NCBI RefSeq assembly: GCF_000145255.1
Contig: NC_014394.1
Coordinates: 124,001-188,000 of the forward strand
Origin: Gallionella capsiferriformans ES-2
GTDB taxonomy: Bacteria; Pseudomonadota; Gammaproteobacteria; Burkholderiales; Gallionellaceae
DNA: 64,000 nt
Reading direction: 5' to 3'
The first letter of the stretch is position 1. Every line of letters begins with the position of its first letter. A program made the translations under genes and the position numbers. Shown one piece after another: positions 35,940 to 45,931 of the stretch. A model generated the notes under the pieces. It worked only from the letters and a program-made list of their open reading frames with translations, was not told the origin of the DNA and did not search any database.

Positions 35940-36743
35940 ATGAGTGCCTTACTCAAGGCAACCATTGCCGCCGTTAAACTGGTTGCGGCGGAAGAAATTA
36001 TGCCGCGTTATTTGAAGGTCGCGCACAAGCATAAGAGCGATGGCAGCCTGTGTACTGATGCGGATATTGCAACGCAAACCGCGCTGATCCGCAAGTTGCA
36101 GGCGATTTGCAATGTCCCAGTGCTGGGCGAAGAAATGCCTGAGGCAGAGCAGCTGGCGATTTGGGAAAATGCGGAGGAAGGGCTGTGGTGTGTCGATCCG
36201 ATCGACGGCACGTCCAATTTTGTGCACGGTCTGCCGTATTTTGCGGTATCGGTTGCATTGTTGCGCGAGGGCCGCAGCGTGTTGGGGGTGGTGTACGACC
36301 CGGTGGCTGATGAGATGTTTGCGGCGGAAGCGGGCAAAGGCGCGTATTTGAACGGGGAAAAACTGTTCGGCAGGGTGACTGCGGCTGCGATGAGCGAATC
36401 GCTTGCCAATGTCGATTTAAAGCGCCTCAGCAGTAAACTTGCCGGCACGCTGGCCTCAACGCCCCCCTATGCATCGCAGCGAAATTTCGGCGCCAGCACC
36501 TTAGACTGGTGTTATACCGCGGCCGGGCGCTACGATCTGTACCTGCATGGCGGGCAAAAGCTGTGGGATTATGCGGCGGGCATGTTGATCCTGTCGGAAA
36601 CAGGCGGATACGCCTGTTGTATCGAGAGCGACGATTTCGCCTCTTGCGATATCTGGCAGCGTTCCGTGATCGCCGCACGCAGCGAGGCGTTGTTCAACGA
36701 GTGGAAAGACTGGATACGCGCGCAGCACGCGACCGAAAAATAA
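35940..36743 (+). CDS. Inositol monophosphatase-family phosphatase
   Basis: 267 residues from the ATG at 35940, chosen because AGGAG lies 8 nt upstream; ATGs at 35886 and 35901 give short unlikely extensions. The metal-binding motifs of the family are present: LGEEMPE, WCVDPIDGTSNFVHGLPYFA, and LWDYAAGMLILSETGG near the C-terminus. Substrate could be inositol phosphate, 3'-phosphoadenosine 5'-phosphate or fructose-1,6-bisphosphate; the sequence does not decide. It ends 10 nt before trkA. Confidence 0.85.
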   Translation: MSALLKATIAAVKLVAAEEIMPRYLKVAHKHKSDGSLCTDADIATQTALIRKLQAICNVPVLGEEMPEAEQLAIWENAEEGLWCVDPIDGTSNFVHGLPYFAVSVALLREGRSVLGVVYDPVADEMFAAEAGKGAYLNGEKLFGRVTAAAMSESLANVDLKRLSSKLAGTLASTPPYASQRNFGASTLDWCYTAAGRYDLYLHGGQKLWDYAAGMLILSETGGYACCIESDDFASCDIWQRSVIAARSEALFNEWKDWIRAQHATEK

Positions 36744-36753
36744 GGATAACGCT

Positions 36754-38127
36754 TTGAAAATATTGATATTGGGTGCGGGGCAGGTCGGTTCTACGGTGGC
36801 GGAGAGTCTGGTGAGCGAAGCCAATGACATCACCGTGGTAGATTCAGACAGCGGCAAGCTGGCGCTGTTGCAGGAGCGCCTGGATTTGCGCACGCTGGTG
36901 GGGAATGCCTCTCACCCTTCGGTGCTGGAGCAGGCTGGCATTGCCGATACCGATATGCTGCTTGCGGTCACGCAAAGCGATGAAGTCAATATGGTAGCCT
37001 GTAAGCTGGCGGCGAGCCTCTACAATACGCCGACGCGCATTGCCCGCATACGTTCAGCCGATTTTCTGGCAAGGCCCGAGCTCTTCAATAAAGATAATTT
37101 CTGCGTGGATTTTTCGATTTGTCCCGAGCAAATTCTCACCGATTACATCAGCAAATTGATTGAGTTTCCTGAAGCGTTGCAAGTGTTGCGATTTTCTCAG
37201 GGTAAGGCCTCGCTCGTTGCGGTGCGTGCTTTTAAAGGCGGGCCGCTGGTGGGACAGCCGTTGAGCTTTTTGCACGAGCATATGCCGCATGTCGATACGC
37301 GCGTTGCAGCGATTTTCCGTAAAGATAGTCCGTTGATTCCAAAAGGGGATACGGTCGTTGAAGACGGTGATGAAATCTTTTTTATCGCCGCGACCAAAAA
37401 CATTCGTACGGTGCTCAAGGAAATGCGCCGCATGGACAAGCCCACGCGCCGTGTGATGATCGTCGGCGGCGGCAATATTGGTCGTCGTCTGGCCAAAGCG
37501 CTTGAAGGCGATTATCAGGTCAAGCTGATTGAATACAACAAAAAAGCTTGCGAAAATCTGGCCGGAGAATTGACCAATACGCTGGTGTTGAACGGCGATG
37601 GCACGGACGAGAAGCTGATGCAGCAGGAAAATGTTGGCGAGGTCGATGTGTTTTGTGCGCTGACCAACGACGACGAGAATAACATCATGTCGGCGCTGCT
37701 CGCCAAGCAAGGCGGCGCGCGCAAAGTCATCGCGCTGATCAATCGCAGTGCCTATGTGGATCTGGTGCAAGGTGGTAAGATCGATATCGCCCTCTCCCCG
37801 GCCCATGTCACGATAGGTTCGTTGTTGGCCTATGTGCGTCAGGGCGATGTGGCGGCGGTGCACTCGCTGCGCCGGGGGGCGGCCGAAGCGCTCGAGCTGG
37901 TGGTGCATGGCGACCGGAAATCTTCTTCCGTGGTGGGCCGCTGCATTGATGAAATCGATTTGCCTAGCGGTGCGACCATCGGTGCGGTGGTGCGCGGCGA
38001 TGAGGTGATGATGGGGCACCGTGATCTGGTGATCGAGAGCGAGGATCACGTCATCGTATTTGTCATTAACAAGGCGATGGTGAAAAAAGTCGAGAAGCTG
38101 TTCCACGTTCATATCGGTTTCTTCTGA
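36754..38127 (+). CDS. trkA: Trk potassium uptake regulator TrkA
   Basis: 457 residues, start TTG at 36754 after TAAGGA. It is the cytoplasmic NAD(H)-binding gating subunit of the Trk potassium system. Two Rossmann halves are seen (ILGAGQVGSTVAESL and VMIVGGGNIGRRLAKAL), each followed by a TrkA-C domain. Its TGA shares one base with the trkH ATG. Confidence 0.96.
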   Translation: MKILILGAGQVGSTVAESLVSEANDITVVDSDSGKLALLQERLDLRTLVGNASHPSVLEQAGIADTDMLLAVTQSDEVNMVACKLAASLYNTPTRIARIRSADFLARPELFNKDNFCVDFSICPEQILTDYISKLIEFPEALQVLRFSQGKASLVAVRAFKGGPLVGQPLSFLHEHMPHVDTRVAAIFRKDSPLIPKGDTVVEDGDEIFFIAATKNIRTVLKEMRRMDKPTRRVMIVGGGNIGRRLAKALEGDYQVKLIEYNKKACENLAGELTNTLVLNGDGTDEKLMQQENVGEVDVFCALTNDDENNIMSALLAKQGGARKVIALINRSAYVDLVQGGKIDIALSPAHVTIGSLLAYVRQGDVAAVHSLRRGAAEALELVVHGDRKSSSVVGRCIDEIDLPSGATIGAVVRGDEVMMGHRDLVIESEDHVIVFVINKAMVKKVEKLFHVHIGFF

Positions 38128-39587
38128 TGCAGCGCACGTTAACGGTTATTCATGCTCTGGGGCTGATGCTGGCGGTCTTTAGCTTCGCTTATTTGATGCC
38201 GCTCTTGACGGCACTGCTTTATGGTCACGAGGAAGTATTCCAGGATTTTTTGCTGGCCATGATCTGGACGCTCGCGACCGGCGTGTTGATGTGGATGCTG
38301 ACGCGTCGTTATAAAGGCGAGTTGTCGATCCGGCACGGTTATTTGCTGGTGGTCGCGATGTGGACGGCGATGCCGGCGGTTGCAACATTGCCTTTGTTGC
38401 TGCTGTTGCCAGAGCTGTCGTTTACCGATGCTTATTTTGAAACGATGTCTGGACTGACGACCACCGGTGCGACGGTGCTGGTGGGCTTGGATACGCTGCC
38501 GCCGGCGCTCAATATCTGGCGTCATGAACTCAACTGGTTGGGCGGCATGGGGATCATCGTGCTGGCCGTGGCTATTTTGCCGCTGTTGGGCATCGGTGGC
38601 CGTCAGCTGTTCAAGGCGGAGACCCCGGGCCCGATGAAGGATTCAGCGCTCACGCCACGCATCACCGAGACGGCGCGCAACCTCTGGCTGGTCTATCTGG
38701 GTATCACCATTGCCTGCATCGCCTCGCTGAAACTGGCTGGCATGAACTGGCTGGATGCGGTGTGTCATTCGTTTTCTGCGATGGGGCTGGGTGGTTTTTC
38801 CACGCACGATGCCAGTGTCGGTTATTTTAACTCTCCGCTGATCGAGTTTGTTCTGATGGTGTTCATGCTGATCGCCGTCATGAACTTTGCAGTGCATTTT
38901 TTGGCCTTACGTGAAAGAACCCTGTCCGTTTATCGCACAGATCCCGAGGCTATTCCGACACTGATCCTGATACTCGGCAGCTGTGTAGGGATTGCGTTCT
39001 GCCTGTGGATATGGGAAATCTACCCGACGTACTGGATAGCGCTGCGCCATGCCAGCTTTAATCTGATTTCTATTGCCACCAGTTCCGGATATGCCAGTGT
39101 GGATTATGCTCAGTGGCCGATCTTCGCCCCGCTGTGGATGATGTTTCTGACTGCGACGGTCGCGAGTTCTGGTTCCACCGGCGGCGGCATCAAGATGATA
39201 CGCACGCTGGTGCTGCTCAAGCAGGCCGGTCGCGAGTTCGTCAAGCTGCTGCATCCGGCGGCGATCAACCCGATGAAAATAGGCGGCCAAGTTATTCCGA
39301 ATGGCGTGGTTTTCTCGGTGCTGGGTTTCATCTTCCTGTATTTCATGAGCATCATGACGCTGACTTTTGCGCTGCTGCTCAGCGGTATGGACTTCATATC
39401 GGCGTTTACGGCCATACTTGCCTCAATAAATAATTGCGGCCCCGGCTTAGGTTCGGTAGGCCCTGCCAGCAATTACGCAGGCCTCACAGACTTTCAGACT
39501 TGGGTCTGTACCGCCGCCATGCTGATCGGCCGGTTGGAAATTTTCACGGTGCTGATTTTGTTTACGCCGCACTTTTGGCGTCGCTAA
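38127..39587 (+). CDS. trkH: Trk potassium uptake channel TrkH
   Basis: 486 residues of membrane protein with repeated pore-loop segments (MSGLTTTGATVLVGLD, SSGSTGGGIKMIRTLVLLKQ, NNCGPGLGSVGPASNY). It is the potassium-conducting subunit partnered with TrkA, and the two genes overlap by one base. Confidence 0.96.
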   Translation: MQRTLTVIHALGLMLAVFSFAYLMPLLTALLYGHEEVFQDFLLAMIWTLATGVLMWMLTRRYKGELSIRHGYLLVVAMWTAMPAVATLPLLLLLPELSFTDAYFETMSGLTTTGATVLVGLDTLPPALNIWRHELNWLGGMGIIVLAVAILPLLGIGGRQLFKAETPGPMKDSALTPRITETARNLWLVYLGITIACIASLKLAGMNWLDAVCHSFSAMGLGGFSTHDASVGYFNSPLIEFVLMVFMLIAVMNFAVHFLALRERTLSVYRTDPEAIPTLILILGSCVGIAFCLWIWEIYPTYWIALRHASFNLISIATSSGYASVDYAQWPIFAPLWMMFLTATVASSGSTGGGIKMIRTLVLLKQAGREFVKLLHPAAINPMKIGGQVIPNGVVFSVLGFIFLYFMSIMTLTFALLLSGMDFISAFTAILASINNCGPGLGSVGPASNYAGLTDFQTWVCTAAMLIGRLEIFTVLILFTPHFWRR

Positions 39588-39592
39588 GGAGT

Positions 39593-40483
39593 ATGTCAGC
39601 CGGACAATTTAGCAGCGCGCAGCAGGATGATGTGCTGGCGCAGTTGAATGGACATCTCGCGCAGCGTAGTGAAAGTGATGAGGTGGATGCCGGTTTGCTG
39701 CCGGTCTTTCTTGAAGAGGCGGACGAATTGCTTGCAAAAATCGCGCTTGGTCTGGACTCCTCGGATCAGGCGCCGCTACGGCGTCTGCTGCATACCTTAA
39801 AGGGCAGCGCACGGATGGCGGGGGTGCTCAGCATCAGTCAGATCGCGCATCAAATGGAAGAGCGATTGCACGATGAGGCTGCTGCGCAGGCGGATTTTGC
39901 AAACATCACGCGATTGCTGGACGCTTTGCGAAATGAGTTTGTCGATGGGGGTGCGGCGAATTCGGATGAGCGTTTCTATCGCACGGTGTGGCAAGCCGCT
40001 AAAGAGACGGGGCGTGAGGTTCATCTTGAGCTGGTCGGTATTGATACGGGGCAGCTGCTGACGGCCCCGATCGAGCATCTGCTGCGCAACGCGGTCGTGC
40101 ATGGTATTGAAAGCCCGTTGCATCGCATCGCCTGCGGCAAGCCACCTGTCGGTGAGGTGCGCATTGAAGTTGGTCGGGTTGGTAATGAAATTGTGATCGA
40201 ACTTGCCGATGACGGGCGGGGGCTGGATCTGGCCGCATTGCGAACCCGTGCAGTTAGCATGGGCGTGTTGCGTGAGGCGGATGGACTGATGGATGACAAT
40301 ACGCTCGCGCAATTAATTTTTATTCCCGGTCTTTCAACCGCCGGTGAAATCACGCAACTGGCCGGGCGCGGCATCGGCATGGATGTGGTGAAAAATTGCG
40401 TTGAGGAGCGCTCAGGGCGTATCAGCGTGAGTTCAGTGCGCGGGCAGGGGACGACGTTTACCCTTTATCTCCCCGGCGATTAA
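39593..40483 (+). CDS. Miniature CheA/ChpA-like protein: HPt plus HATPase
   Basis: 296 residues from the ATG at 39593 with an AAGGAG site, 5 nt after trkH. The N-terminal HPt domain (about 30-115) has the phospho-acceptor His in LLHTLKGSARMAG. A CheA-type ATPase follows (about 130-295) with the N-box LLRNAVVHGIESPLHR, DDGRGLDLAALR, PGLSTAGEITQLAGRGIGMD and a GTTFTLYLP end. The P3 dimerization helices, CheW-like P5 domain and receiver of CheA/ChpA are missing. The residues before the N-box look like PilL/ChpA proteins. It may be a remnant of a pilus chemosensory kinase or a working mini-kinase. Confidence 0.8.
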   Translation: MSAGQFSSAQQDDVLAQLNGHLAQRSESDEVDAGLLPVFLEEADELLAKIALGLDSSDQAPLRRLLHTLKGSARMAGVLSISQIAHQMEERLHDEAAAQADFANITRLLDALRNEFVDGGAANSDERFYRTVWQAAKETGREVHLELVGIDTGQLLTAPIEHLLRNAVVHGIESPLHRIACGKPPVGEVRIEVGRVGNEIVIELADDGRGLDLAALRTRAVSMGVLREADGLMDDNTLAQLIFIPGLSTAGEITQLAGRGIGMDVVKNCVEERSGRISVSSVRGQGTTFTLYLPGD

Positions 40484-40558
40484 GTGACGCGTGATTATTT
40501 TTGCTGCTAAATGTAACGCCGAATTGTGAAGCGAGTCCGAGCCAGCTACAATGCCGAC

Positions 40559-41119
40559 ATGTCAAAATTCGATCTTACCCACCATTTCCTGATTGCCATG
40601 CCTGCCATGCAAGAGGGCTTCTTTGCCGGCACGCTCACCTATATCTGTGAACACGATGAAAACGGTGCGTTAGGCCTAGTGGTGAATCGCCCGGTCAGCT
40701 TGACGCTGGCCGATATGTTCAATCAGATCAATATTCCGCTGCATCAGCCTAGGCTTGCCAAGATGCCTGTCCATGTGGGCGGGCCGGTGCAAACCGAACG
40801 AGGCTTTGTGTTGCACGATACAAGCCGCGACTGGCAGTCCACGATGCGCATCAACGACAAACTGGCGCTGACGACCTCGAAGGATATTTTGGAGGCGATA
40901 GGCGAAGGGCGCGGACCGGATAATCTGCTGGTAACGCTGGGTTACTCAGGCTGGGAGCAGGGGCAGCTCGAACACGAGATTAACGAGAATATCTGGCTGA
41001 CCGTACCGGCCAACGAACATATCCTGTTTGATTTGCCAGCTGAAGAACGACTGGCGGCGGCCATGTCCTTGCTGGGCGTAAATTACTCCATGCTGGTCGA
41101 AGATGCCGGACATGCCTGA
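40559..41119 (+). CDS. yqgE: YqgE/AlgH family protein
   Basis: 186 residues from the ATG at 40559. The family signature is clear (LTHHFLIAMPAM, then GALGLVVNRP and a VTLGYSGWEQGQLEHEI segment). The function of the family is not firmly known; it often precedes ruvX and pyrB in proteobacteria, as here. It overlaps ruvX by 17 bp. Confidence 0.92.
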   Translation: MSKFDLTHHFLIAMPAMQEGFFAGTLTYICEHDENGALGLVVNRPVSLTLADMFNQINIPLHQPRLAKMPVHVGGPVQTERGFVLHDTSRDWQSTMRINDKLALTTSKDILEAIGEGRGPDNLLVTLGYSGWEQGQLEHEINENIWLTVPANEHILFDLPAEERLAAAMSLLGVNYSMLVEDAGHA

Positions 41120-41615
41120 GGTGGCAGGATTGATCGTTAATCCTGTCGTCGGCACGCTGCTCGCCTTTGATTTCGGTACGCAACGGATAGGTGTTGCGGT
41201 CGGCAATACCTTTTCATCCAGTGCAGAGCCGCTGACTACGATCGCTGAGGAGAAGAACGAGCTTCGTTTTTCGGCCATCACCAAGTTGGTTGCAGAATGG
41301 CAGCCTTGTGCGTTAGTGGTCGGCCTGCCCTGCAGCGATGATGGCAGCCCGCATGAATTGACCGCATTGTGCCAGCGTTTCGCTAAGCGACTGCACGGGC
41401 GGTATGGCCTGACGACCTTGCTGGTCGATGAGCGTTATTCATCGCTGGCTGCCAGCGAACAACTCAATAGACAGGGCGTACGCGGGCGCGATCAGAAAGC
41501 ATTGATCGACCAGTATGCAGCCCAACAAATACTGCAGGCTTACTTCGATGAGCCCGCCGCCTGTGTAATCGTCAATGCCGACAGAGGTATCCATGAAAAA
41601 TCCGCAACTCAATAA
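41103..41615 (+). CDS. ruvX: Holliday junction resolvase-like / pre-16S rRNA nuclease YqgF
   Basis: 170 residues; start at 41103 or 41112, both in frame. An RNase H-like fold with [27 protein letters not shown] and [12 protein letters not shown]. YqgF is thought to trim the 5' end of 16S rRNA. It overlaps yqgE upstream and pyrB downstream (pyrB starts at 41593). Confidence 0.93.
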   Translation: MPDMPEVAGLIVNPVVGTLLAFDFGTQRIGVAVGNTFSSSAEPLTTIAEEKNELRFSAITKLVAEWQPCALVVGLPCSDDGSPHELTALCQRFAKRLHGRYGLTTLLVDERYSSLAASEQLNRQGVRGRDQKALIDQYAAQQILQAYFDEPAACVIVNADRGIHEKSATQ

Positions 41616-42549
41616 ACACGGTGAACTGCAGCATCTTCTGACCACGGAAGGCTTGCCGGTACGCATCATGCGCGACATTCTCGACCGTGCTGCCACCTTC
41701 CTCGATATCGACGAGGGGCGCGAAATCAAGAAAGTGCCGCTCTTGCACGGCAAGTCGGTATTCAATGTGTTCTTCGAGAACAGTACCCGTACCCGCACCA
41801 CTTTTGAAATCGCCGCCAAGCGCCTGTCTGCTGACGTGGTCAATCTGAACATCGGATCGTCCTCCACCAGCAAGGGTGAAACGCTGCTCGATACGGTCGA
41901 CAATCTGTGCGCGATGCATGCCGACATGTTCGTAGTGCGCCATTCGCAAAGCGGTGCGGCGCATCTGATCGCGCGGCATGTCGCGCCGGAAATTCACGTC
42001 ATCAATGCCGGTGACGGGCGTCATGCGCATCCGACGCAAGCCTTGCTCGACATGTTCACCATCCGTCATTACAAGAAGGAATTTCACAATCTTCGCGTAG
42101 CGATCGTAGGCGATGTGTTGCATTCGCGTGTGGCGCGCTCGCAAATTCATGCGCTGACGACCTTGGGTGTGCCGGAAGTTCGCGTGATTGCGCCAAAAAC
42201 GTTGCTCCCGACGATGGTCGAAAATCTCGGCGTACGGGTTTATCACGACATGGCTCAGGGCTTGCGTGACGTCGATGTGGTGCTGATGCTGCGCTTGCAG
42301 AACGAGCGTATGCAGGGCGCGGCGCTGCCATCCGGCCAGGAATACTTTAAAAATTACGGGCTGACCGAAGAAAAGCTCGCATATGCCAAACCGGACGCCA
42401 TCGTCATGCATCCGGGACCCATGAATCGCGGCATCGAAATTGATTCGCGCGTGGCGGACGGGATGCAATCGGTGATCCTGTCACAAGTGACCTTCGGTAT
42501 CGCAGTGCGCATGGCGGTGATGAGCACGCTGGCTGGGAGCAATAAATGA
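41593..42549 (+). CDS. pyrB: Aspartate carbamoyltransferase catalytic chain
   Basis: 318 residues from the ATG at 41593, which follows AGAGGTAT. It catalyses carbamoyl aspartate formation in pyrimidine synthesis. The carbamoyl-phosphate motif [16 protein letters not shown] is present, with HPTQALLD and later [11 protein letters not shown]. It overlaps the dihydroorotase-like gene by 4 bp, an arrangement known from bacteria whose ATCase forms a dodecamer with an inactive dihydroorotase. Confidence 0.96.
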   Translation: MKNPQLNKHGELQHLLTTEGLPVRIMRDILDRAATFLDIDEGREIKKVPLLHGKSVFNVFFENSTRTRTTFEIAAKRLSADVVNLNIGSSSTSKGETLLDTVDNLCAMHADMFVVRHSQSGAAHLIARHVAPEIHVINAGDGRHAHPTQALLDMFTIRHYKKEFHNLRVAIVGDVLHSRVARSQIHALTTLGVPEVRVIAPKTLLPTMVENLGVRVYHDMAQGLRDVDVVLMLRLQNERMQGAALPSGQEYFKNYGLTEEKLAYAKPDAIVMHPGPMNRGIEIDSRVADGMQSVILSQVTFGIAVRMAVMSTLAGSNK

Positions 42550-43820
42550 ATATACAGATTAAAAACGGTCGACTGATCGATCCTAGAAATAACATCGATG
42601 CGCAACTGGACCTGTTCATTACGGATAAATGCATCGCGGCAATTGGCAGAGCCCCTGCGGGGTTTAAACCTGACGAGGTGATCGATGCGACAGGTCTGAT
42701 CGTCTGCCCGGGCCTGATCGATCTGGCGGCACGCCTGCGCGAACCCGGCTTTGAATACATGGCGACGCTCGAATCCGAAATGAATGCGGCCGTCGCGGGT
42801 GGCATCACCAGTCTGGCCTGTCCGCCTGATACCGACCCGCCCTTGGATGAACCGGGGCTGGTTGAGATGTTGAAGCATCGCGCCAAAAATCTGCATCAGG
42901 CGCGTCTGTATCCGGTCGCTGCATTGACCACCGGTTTGATGGGCAAAGAACTGACCGAAATGGCGGAGCTGGTGGATGCGGGATGTGTGGCTTTCAGTCA
43001 GGCGGATGCGCCGCTCACCGATACGCGCGTGATGATGCGCGCGATGCAATACGCTGCAACGTTCGGTTTTAGCGTCTGGCTGCGTCCGCAGGACAGCTTT
43101 TTATCTAAAGACGGCGTGGCGCACGATGGCGAAGTGGCGACGCGCTGCGGTCTGCCAGCGATCCCCGTGTGTGCCGAAACCATTGCGTTATCCACCATGC
43201 TGACGCTGGCTAAGGAAACGGGTGTGAAACTGCATATCTGCCGCATTTCCAGCGCGGCAGGGGTGGAAATGATCAGGGCTGCCCGTCAGCAGGGGCTTAG
43301 CGTAAGTTGCGATGTCACGGCCAATCACGTGCATTTATCCGAGATGGATATCGGGTTTTTTGATCCGAATTGCCGCCTGACGCCGCCGCTGCGCAGCCTG
43401 CGTGACCGTGCGGCGCTGCGCGCGGGATTGCTCGACGGTACGATAGATGCGATTTGCTCCAATCATGCGCCAGTCGATGAAGATGCGAAGCAATTGCCAT
43501 TTGCGGAAGCTGAATCGGGCGCCACCGGGCTGGAATTGCTGTTGCCGCTGGTCTTGAAATGGGCTGAGCAGGATAAGGTTGGACTTGCCGATGCCTTATC
43601 GCGTGTCACGCTGCAACCGGCGCAGATACTGGGCCTGGATGCCGGACACCTGAGCATCGGCGCGCTGGCCGATGTGTGCGTGTTTGATGCGGATGCCTAC
43701 TGGAAAGTGGAAGCGGCTGCATTGAAGAGTCAGGGAAAAAATACGCCGTTTACCGGCATGGAAGTGCAGGGGCTCGTGCGCTACACGCTAGTTGACGGCA
43801 AAATCGTCTATCAGGCTTAA
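42546..43820 (+). CDS. pyrC': Inactive dihydroorotase homologue (PyrC'), ATCase partner
   Basis: 424 residues of the dihydroorotase fold, but the metal-binding His-x-His of active enzymes is lost: the expected PGLIDLHVHLREPG reads [14 protein letters not shown]. The later segments ([28 protein letters not shown]) remain recognisable. In Pseudomonas a similar PyrC' is catalytically dead and needed for assembly of the PyrB holoenzyme. Coupling to pyrB by a 4-bp overlap fits this. A separate active pyrC should exist elsewhere in the genome. Confidence 0.85.
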   Translation: MNIQIKNGRLIDPRNNIDAQLDLFITDKCIAAIGRAPAGFKPDEVIDATGLIVCPGLIDLAARLREPGFEYMATLESEMNAAVAGGITSLACPPDTDPPLDEPGLVEMLKHRAKNLHQARLYPVAALTTGLMGKELTEMAELVDAGCVAFSQADAPLTDTRVMMRAMQYAATFGFSVWLRPQDSFLSKDGVAHDGEVATRCGLPAIPVCAETIALSTMLTLAKETGVKLHICRISSAAGVEMIRAARQQGLSVSCDVTANHVHLSEMDIGFFDPNCRLTPPLRSLRDRAALRAGLLDGTIDAICSNHAPVDEDAKQLPFAEAESGATGLELLLPLVLKWAEQDKVGLADALSRVTLQPAQILGLDAGHLSIGALADVCVFDADAYWKVEAAALKSQGKNTPFTGMEVQGLVRYTLVDGKIVYQA

Positions 43821-43835
43821 AATCAAAACTTAACA

Positions 43836-43868
43836 GGCCGTCCGGAAGGATTTTCCGGATAGCCTCTT
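43836..43868 (+). terminator. Weak intrinsic terminator after pyrC'
   Basis: An inverted repeat with arms TCCGGAA (43841-43847) and TTCCGGA (43853-43859), flanked by a partly pairing GGC/GCC, is followed by CTCTTTATC. The T-run is short, so termination efficiency is uncertain. It separates the pyrimidine block from prlC. Confidence 0.35.
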
Positions 43869-43897
43869 TATCGTCACACTCACCTAAAAAATATCCT

Positions 43898-45931
43898 ATG
43901 AATCCATTACTCGATTTTTCCGGTTTGCCGCGCTTTGCCGAAATTCAGCCCGAACAGGTCGCCCCGGCAATCGAGACCTTGCTTGGCGAATGCCGTGAAT
44001 TGACCGCTCGGTTGCTGGCCGAATCGAGCGAGCCTGACTGGGATAATTTTGTTGCGCCGATGGAAGATGCGCACGAGCGCCTCTCGCGCGCCTGGGGGCC
44101 GGTCGGTCATTTAAATGCGGTGATGAATTCGCCTGAGTTGCGTGAGGCGTATAACGCCACGCTGCCGGTGATGACGCAGTATTACGCAGAGCTGGGGCAA
44201 AACCTCGCCCTGTTCAATAAGTTCAAGGCGCTGCGCAGTAGCGCGGCCTTTGCGGGCTTGAGTGTCGCGCGCCAAAAAATTATCGAAAACGAATTGCGCG
44301 ATTTTCGTCTGGGCGGCGCCGAATTGCCGGAAGACAAGAAAGCGCGCTATCTGGAAATTCAGGAGAGACAATCCGAGCTGTCGTCGCGTTTTTCCGACAA
44401 TCTGCTTGATGCGACCAACGATTTTACCTTGTTGATTGAAAACAAGGATGAATTGAGCGGGCTGCCGGAGGACGTGTTGCAGGCGGCGTCGGATGCCGCA
44501 AGCGCGCAGGACAAGCCCGGCTGGTTGTTTACGCTCAAAGCGCCCTCTTATATGCCTGTGATGCAGTTCGCCGACAACCGCGAGTTGCGCGCAAAGCTGT
44601 ATCGCGCTTATGCCACACGCGCATCGGAATTTGGCAATCCTAGCTGGGATAACTCAGCACTCATGGATGAAATCGTGCAGTTGCGAGGTGAAGAGGCGCG
44701 TCTGTTGGGTTTTGCCAATTACGGCGAATTGTCGCTGGCGGCCAAGATGGCCCAAACGCCCGCTCAGGTCGTGGAATTTATGCGCGAGTTAGCGCAGCGC
44801 TCACGCCCCTTCGCAGAAAAGGATTTAACCGAGTTGCGTCAATTTGCAGCGAAGGAACTGGGCTTGGCTGAACTGCATTCCTGGGACGTGACCTATGCCA
44901 GCGAAAAGCTGCGCGAGCAGCGCTATGCCTTTTCCGAACAGGAAGTCAAAGAATACTTCCCGGAAGACGCGGTCTTGAAAGGCTTGTTCAGTCTCGTTGA
45001 AACACTGTATGGCCTGCACATCGTCGCCTCCATCGCGCCCGTATGGCATGAGAGCGTGCATTTCTTCGATATTCGCGACGCGCAAGGCCAGCTGGTCGGT
45101 CAGTTTTATTTTGACCTGTATGCAAGGGCGAGCAAACGCGGTGGCGCATGGATGGATGACGTGATTACGCGCCGCCGTGTGGATGGGCGGATACAGACGC
45201 CGGTGGCGTATATGAACTGCAATTTTGCAGCTCCCGTCGGCGACAAACCTGCTGTATTCACCCACGACGATGTGATTACGCTGTTTCACGAATTCGGTCA
45301 CGGCCTGCATCATCTGTTGACCGAAGTGGAGGATCTGGGTGTGTCCGGCATTAACGGCGTGGAATGGGATGCGGTCGAGCTGCCCAGTCAGTTTATGGAA
45401 AACTACTGCTGGGAATGGGAGGTGTTGAGCGGCATGACGCGTCATGTGGAAACCGGTGCACCGCTGCCGCGCACCTTGTTCGACAAGATGCTGGCGGCGA
45501 AGAATTTCCAGAGCGGTTTGCAAAGCTTGCGCCAGATCGAGTTCGCACTGTTCGATATGCTGATGCACAGCGACTTTGAAGCGGGCGGGAAAAAATCTAT
45601 TCTTGAATTGCTGGACGAAGTGCGCGCGGAAGTCGCGCTGCTGATTCCGCCTGAGTTCAACCGCTTTCCGCACAGCTTCTCGCATATTTTCGCGGGCGGT
45701 TACGGCGCGGGCTATTACAGCTACAAATGGGCAGAAGTGCTATCGGCCGATGCCTACAGTCTGTTCGAGGAACAGGGCGTGCTCAATCCAGCGGTTGGCG
45801 CGCGTTTTCGTGCCGAGGTACTGGCGGTGGGCGGATCGCGCCCCGCCATGCAGTCATTCGCCGCCTTCCGTGGTCGCGAGCCTGCCATCGACGCGTTGTT
45901 GCGCCATAACGGCCTGACGGAAGCCGCCTGA
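43898..45931 (+). CDS. prlC: Oligopeptidase A
   Basis: 677 residues, usual length. M3-family zinc metallopeptidase with the HEFGH motif (in TLFHEFGHGLHHLL, about residue 465) and the downstream third-ligand region (VSGINGVEWDAVELPSQFME). It degrades short peptides, including cleaved signal peptides, in the cytoplasm. It shares one base with the xth start. Confidence 0.95.
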   Translation: MNPLLDFSGLPRFAEIQPEQVAPAIETLLGECRELTARLLAESSEPDWDNFVAPMEDAHERLSRAWGPVGHLNAVMNSPELREAYNATLPVMTQYYAELGQNLALFNKFKALRSSAAFAGLSVARQKIIENELRDFRLGGAELPEDKKARYLEIQERQSELSSRFSDNLLDATNDFTLLIENKDELSGLPEDVLQAASDAASAQDKPGWLFTLKAPSYMPVMQFADNRELRAKLYRAYATRASEFGNPSWDNSALMDEIVQLRGEEARLLGFANYGELSLAAKMAQTPAQVVEFMRELAQRSRPFAEKDLTELRQFAAKELGLAELHSWDVTYASEKLREQRYAFSEQEVKEYFPEDAVLKGLFSLVETLYGLHIVASIAPVWHESVHFFDIRDAQGQLVGQFYFDLYARASKRGGAWMDDVITRRRVDGRIQTPVAYMNCNFAAPVGDKPAVFTHDDVITLFHEFGHGLHHLLTEVEDLGVSGINGVEWDAVELPSQFMENYCWEWEVLSGMTRHVETGAPLPRTLFDKMLAAKNFQSGLQSLRQIEFALFDMLMHSDFEAGGKKSILELLDEVRAEVALLIPPEFNRFPHSFSHIFAGGYGAGYYSYKWAEVLSADAYSLFEEQGVLNPAVGARFRAEVLAVGGSRPAMQSFAAFRGREPAIDALLRHNGLTEAA

